DNA of 64,000 nt, taken from positions 1,240,001 to 1,304,000 of the forward strand of contig NZ_JNCK01000001.1 in assembly GCF_000731955.1 (NCBI RefSeq). Direction: 5' to 3'. This DNA is from Halomonas zincidurans B6 (lineage in GTDB: Bacteria; Pseudomonadota; Gammaproteobacteria; Pseudomonadales; Halomonadaceae). Position 1 is the first letter of the stretch. Each line of letters opens with the position of its first letter. Positions 63,523 through 64,000 of the stretch are shown here, piece by piece. Both the position numbers and the translations under genes were made by a program. The notes beneath the pieces were generated by a model. That model ran no database searches, had not been told where the DNA came from, and saw only the letters and a program-made list of their open reading frames with translations.

Positions 63523-64000
63523 ATGGACGCCCAAGCCCAGATCATCGCCCGCCTCGCCGGGGAACTCGCCGTTCGTCCCGACCAAGTCGCCGCCGCCGTG
63601 GAAATGCTCGATGGCGGCGCCACCGTGCCGTTCATCTCGCGCTACCGCAAGGAGGCCACCGGCGGCCTCGACGACGGCCAGTTGCGTGAACTCGAGGAGC
63701 GCCTGCGCTACCTGCGCGAGCTCGAGGAGCGCCGCGCCGCGGTGCTTGCCAGCATCGACGAGCAGGGCAAGCTCACGGCCGTGCTGGCCGCCCAAGTGCG
63801 CAACGCCGACACCAAGCAGCGCCTGGAAGACTTGTACCTGCCTTACAAGAAGAAGCGCCGCACCAAGGCCCAGATCGCCCGCGAGGCCGGGCTCGAGCCA
63901 CTCGCCGCTGCACTGCTCGCCGACCCGACGCTGGACCCCGAAAGCGAGGCCCAGAATTACCTGCGTGCGGCCGACGGCGACACCCCGGCCGTCGAGGATG
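63523..64000 (+). CDS. tex: RNA-binding transcription accessory protein Tex (3' end missing)
   Basis: Runs off the window after 159 residues of a protein normally about 780 long. The visible part, MDAQAQIIARLAGELAVRPD, AAVEMLDGGATVPFISRYRK and DLYLPYKKKRRTKAQIA, is the helical N-terminal region of Tex, a nucleic-acid-binding factor with a later S1 domain. Preceded by CAAGGAT. Confidence 0.95.
   Translation, partial: MDAQAQIIARLAGELAVRPDQVAAAVEMLDGGATVPFISRYRKEATGGLDDGQLRELEERLRYLRELEERRAAVLASIDEQGKLTAVLAAQVRNADTKQRLEDLYLPYKKKRRTKAQIAREAGLEPLAAALLADPTLDPESEAQNYLRAADGDTPAVED

Overview
The window comes from a high-GC gammaproteobacterium, most likely a halophilic or halotolerant member of the Halomonadaceae. 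This rests on gene content and protein resemblance, not a database search. Supporting features are a Pseudomonas-like maltose-1-phosphate/trehalose/alpha-glucan operon, a carnitine-to-glycine-betaine operon (osmoprotectant supply), a cyanophycin operon, and the conserved block nrdR-ribD-ribBX-ribH-nusB-thiL-pgpA. No rRNA, tRNA, CRISPR array, insertion sequence or prophage was seen. Most genes are tightly packed and many overlap by 4 bases (ATGA), so much of the window is organised in operons.

Region 1 (1-19.5 kb) is one long co-directional alpha-glucan/trehalose operon: glgA (5' end outside the window), a divergent branching-enzyme-like gene, treZ, malQ, treY, a DUF2934 gene, glgX, glgE, a treS-maltokinase fusion and glgB. 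It joins TreY/TreZ (glucan to trehalose) with TreS/Mak-GlgE-GlgB (trehalose to glucan via maltose-1-phosphate). The second gene is the standout: it is clearly derived from GlgB, but all three GH13 catalytic residues are replaced and the N-terminal modules are missing. It is probably a pseudo-enzyme with a regulatory or glucan-binding role.

Region 2 (19.6-31.7 kb) holds a GST-family protein, a DUF3581 protein, a persulfide-dioxygenase-like hydrolase with a split YeeE/YedE transporter, a carnitine/acylcarnitine degradation operon, and a complete cyanophycin cycle (cphB-cphA-iadA). Region 3 (31.7-39.9 kb) is housekeeping: nrdR, riboflavin genes, nusB, thiL, pgpA, and a Lon protease behind a sigma32-like promoter.

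Region 4 (39.9-46.5 kb) mixes ilvD, a YdgJ-like oxidoreductase and nudE with small exported proteins. One has eight Met-Asn-Gly pentapeptides. Three others are paralogues of each other with a conserved three-block 'x-x-x-D-x-G-V-D' architecture that I cannot assign to a known family. Region 5 (46.6-50.4 kb) is yrfG, hslR, hslO and pckA.

Region 6 (50.4-63.4 kb) is a catabolic island. A minus-strand operon (SDR, TPP enzyme, MFS transporter, 2-hydroxyacid dehydrogenase) diverges from tctC-tctA-tctB-aldehyde dehydrogenase, and a GntR/FCD regulator diverges from tcuA-tcuB. It probably imports and oxidises a carboxylic acid of unknown identity, possibly a tricarboxylate. The window ends inside tex.
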